DNA from: Treponema sp.
Lineage (GTDB): Bacteria > Spirochaetota > Spirochaetia > Treponematales > Breznakiellaceae
Length of the DNA: 6,445 nt
Direction of reading: 5' to 3'
Assembly (NCBI GenBank): GCA_031272575.1
Contig: JAISTO010000206.1
Span: 1-6,445, forward strand
Both the position numbers and the translations under genes were made by a program. The first letter of the stretch is position 1, and every line of letters starts with the position of its first letter. A model generated the notes under the pieces. That model was given only the letters and a program-made list of their open reading frames with translations, was not told where the DNA came from and did no database searches. This document shows, piece after piece, positions 6,263 through 6,445 of this stretch.

Positions 6263-6265
6263 AGT
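6243..6265. repeat. 9-bp perfect hairpin with 5-base loop at the end of the tandem repeat
   Basis: actccgcgc (6243-6251) pairs exactly with gcgcggagt (6257-6265) around the loop ctcga. No T run follows on either strand, so it is not a standard intrinsic terminator; it resembles repeated extragenic palindromes. Confidence 0.75.
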
Positions 6266-6283
6266 CTGTCTCCCGAGCGATTC

Positions 6284-6309
6284 CGCAGGAGAGAGAGGCA
6301 TCTCCTGTG
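6284..6309. repeat. Second hairpin, 7 to 9 bp stem
   Basis: caggaga (6286-6292) and tctcctg (6301-6307) are perfect complements; a G-T and a C-G pair extend the stem to 6284/6309. The loop is gagaggca. C-rich tracts, not T runs, follow (6310-6328). Its role is unknown. Confidence 0.6.
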
Positions 6310-6362
6310 CCCCCCTACCCCCCCAGAGCTAAACTTGTCCCATAACTTAGATTAAGAATTTA

Positions 6363-6445
6363 TCCACAGATTTACACAGATAGACACAGATAATCACCGA
6401 TTTTCACCAAATTAAAGACACGATTAGTAATAAAAAATCTGTGGA
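6363..6445. repeat. CACAGAT array with 10-bp period, closed by an 11-bp inverted repeat at the window edge
   Basis: Five consecutive 10-base units begin at 6365, 6375, 6385, 6395 and 6405: three start with CACAGAT, the fourth with CACCGAT, the fifth with CACC. tccacagattt (6363-6373) is the exact reverse complement of aaatctgtgga (6435-6445), so the segment may be a bounded repeat element continuing past the window. Similar CACAGAT runs occur in intergenic DNA of several unrelated bacteria, from memory. Confidence 0.7.

Larger units (their letters stand above)
6062..6445. other. Repeat-rich intergenic region without a gene
   Basis: This stretch of 384 bases upstream of the lipoprotein promoter holds only repeats: the G-run block, the 24-bp tandem units, two hairpins and the CACAGAT array. 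Small open reading frames on both strands (for example 6065-6301 minus, 6089-6355 plus) lack ribosome-binding sites and family-like sequence. Confidence 0.75.

Overview
The window (6445 bases) carries three protein genes, all on the minus strand, so the biological order runs right to left: a surface lipoprotein (start 5970), a very large cytoplasmic GH13 alpha-amylase-family protein (start 4150), and a predicted AAA-type ATPase (start 491) that runs off the left edge. No rRNA, tRNA, CRISPR array, integrase or complete insertion sequence is visible. The best guess at the source is a GC-rich spirochaete of the Treponema/Breznakiella kind. This rests on remembered family distributions (DUF6273-type lipoproteins with a relaxed LSGGC lipobox, the NRARQYGKTT ATPase family, the 1200-residue GH13 protein), not on a search, so it is moderate at most.

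Layout. 1-491: ATPase, N-terminal 163 codons only. 500-4150: GH13 protein of 1216 residues; its stop lies 8 bases before the ATPase start, so the two probably form one transcription unit. 4151-4413: intergenic DNA with a sigma70-type promoter and ribosome-binding site for the GH13 gene, a G-run block touching the -35 box, and a 110-base segment with 11-bp inverted ends between T6 runs. 4414-5970: lipoprotein with an Ig-like domain and a C-terminal DUF6273-like domain. An in-frame amber codon (4504-4506) cuts the last 29 residues from this domain. 5971-6445: a strong ribosome-binding site, a consensus promoter (TTGACA, 17 bases, TGC-TATAAT), and about 380 bases of non-coding repeat DNA: a second G-run block touching the -35 box, a 24-bp tandem repeat, two hairpins, and a 10-bp periodic CACAGAT array closing in an inverted repeat at the right edge.

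How the parts relate. The lipoprotein and the GH13-ATPase pair each have a promoter and look like separate units. The GH13 protein lacks a signal peptide and should act on cytosolic alpha-glucan. The ATPase has no obvious metabolic link to it.

The observations most worth following are: (1) the amber codon that interrupts an otherwise intact DUF6273 tail, together with the fact that reading through the GH13 amber stop would end at a TGA giving a 4-base ATGA overlap with the ATPase; (2) the same G-run block placed directly against the -35 box of both promoters; (3) the 110-base inverted-repeat segment just after the lipoprotein gene, which looks like either a miniature mobile element or a structured RNA. 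No complete, clearly new multi-gene system is visible in this window.
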